6,118 nt of DNA from Candidatus Zixiibacteriota bacterium (GTDB lineage: Bacteria > Zixibacteria > MSB-5A5 > GN15 > FEB-12). The position numbers and the translations under genes were made by a program. The notes below the pieces were generated by a model. That model did not search any database, was not told where the DNA came from, and saw only the letters and a list, made by a program, of their open reading frames with translations. Shown piece by piece: positions 5,591 to 6,118 of the stretch. The DNA is taken from assembly GCA_016213305.1 (NCBI GenBank), contig JACRAV010000288.1, positions 1 to 6,118 of the forward strand, given 5' to 3'. The first letter of the stretch is position 1. Every line of letters starts with the position of its first letter.

Positions 5591-6118
5591 TTACTTTTTC
5601 CGGGGACCGGAGACGGCGGGTGAAGCGGCATCAATAAACCGCCACAAGTGATCCACCGCCTTGCGGATACCTATCCTCGGAGTGCGGACAATTTCTCCGG
5701 GTTTTTCGCCCAGGTCCTCGATGAACAGCCGGTCTCCCAGCAGATCAAGTCCTGAATGCGACACGGTAAGACCGAATGATCGGCACAATCGCCCCGGCCC
5801 GCTCAGCAGAAGATGATTAGCAATCTTGGGCGACGTCTTTGCCATCGCCTCCATACCCTCGACCGGTTCGGCGGCCCGAATGAGAATAGCCGCAGGGAAA
5901 TCCTTTTTCTCAGTCACGACGTTGAGACAATGATACATGCCATAGATGAAATAGACGTAGGAGTACCCCGGCGGGCCATACATAACGGCATTTCGTCCGG
6001 TCAGCCCAGGAGCGGCGTGGCAGGCCGGATCATCCTCCCCGATGTACGCCTCCACTTCGACAATTTTCCCCGACAACCGCTTACCGCGCCGCACAAACAC
6101 CAGAGTCTTTCCGAGCAG
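5591..6118 (-). CDS. mpg: 3-methyladenine DNA glycosylase (MPG/AAG family), 5' end cut by window edge
   Basis: The enzyme removes alkylated and deaminated purines such as 3-methyladenine, hypoxanthine and ethenoadenine from DNA, starting base-excision repair. The visible 175 residues open at the window edge with LLGKTLVFVRRGKR and keep the family alignment from the first codon, so the true start lies beyond 6118 and roughly 15-25 residues are missing. The GTG at 6100 lies inside the conserved LLGK region and is not a likely start. Active-site residues match the human enzyme: E23 and Y25 in VEVEAY (human E125, Y127), H34 in PACHA (H136), the YVYFIYGMYHCLN block with the stacking Tyr, intercalating Tyr and Asn (Y159, Y162, N169), and the Arg of LIRAAEP (R182). 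GPGRLCRSFG and the C-terminal RIGIRKA...WRF are also typical, and the C-terminus is complete. No functional tie to the envelope genes is apparent; it is 68 bases upstream of the protease. Confidence 0.95.
   Translation of the reverse strand: MLGKTLVFVRRGKRLSGKIVEVEAYIGEDDPACHAAPGLTGRNAVMYGPPGYSYVYFIYGMYHCLNVVTEKKDFPAAILIRAAEPVEGMEAMAKTSPKIANHLLLSGPGRLCRSFGLTVSHSGLDLLGDRLFIEDLGEKPGEIVRTPRIGIRKAVDHLWRFIDAASPAVSGPRKK

Noticed and set aside
6098..6100. GTG as the true start of the DNA glycosylase
   Set aside because: The frame stays open to the window edge and the upstream codons encode the conserved LLGK segment of the family.
1..6118. Mobile element, CRISPR array, tRNA or defence system
   Set aside because: No direct repeat arrays, transposase, integrase or nuclease motifs, or tRNA-like folds were seen on either strand by eye; the window is filled by intact co-directional genes.

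Overview
The window comes from a bacterium with a moderately GC-rich genome and, most likely, a two-membrane (Gram-negative type) envelope. That reading rests on an MsbA-type lipid flippase followed directly by two nucleotide-sugar glycosyltransferases, one from the GT9 (heptosyltransferase-like) family. The sequence alone does not fix the phylum. An FCB-like or candidate-phylum environmental bacterium would fit, but this is only an impression.

All genes lie on the minus strand, so transcription runs from high to low coordinates. In that order they are: a 3-methyladenine DNA glycosylase (MPG/AAG family) cut by the right edge of the window; a 68-bp gap; a compact M50B site-2 protease; a small exported or lipoprotein-like protein that starts 15 bp after the protease; a 76-bp gap with a dyad and a TTGACA element; the MsbA-like ABC exporter; a GT4 glycosyltransferase overlapping it by ATGA; and a GT9 glycosyltransferase overlapping that by 8 bp. 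A strong ribosome binding site and an ATG overlapping the GT9 stop codon show that another gene probably starts at the left edge and runs out of the window. There is no non-coding stretch over 300 bases and no sign of RNA genes, mobile elements or CRISPR arrays.

The three left-hand genes form a tightly coupled cassette that looks like surface glycolipid (LOS/LPS core-type) assembly: two cytoplasmic glycosyltransferases plus the flippase that would move the lipid-linked product across the inner membrane. The small exported protein and the intramembrane protease upstream suit the same envelope setting, but their link to it is inferred. The DNA glycosylase is a base-excision repair housekeeping enzyme with no evident link. 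I found no convincing new defence or mobile system. The most useful observations are start-site corrections, the truncated glycosylase, a dyad at a stop codon next to a possible promoter, an enlarged extracytoplasmic loop in the exporter, and an unrecognised exported protein.
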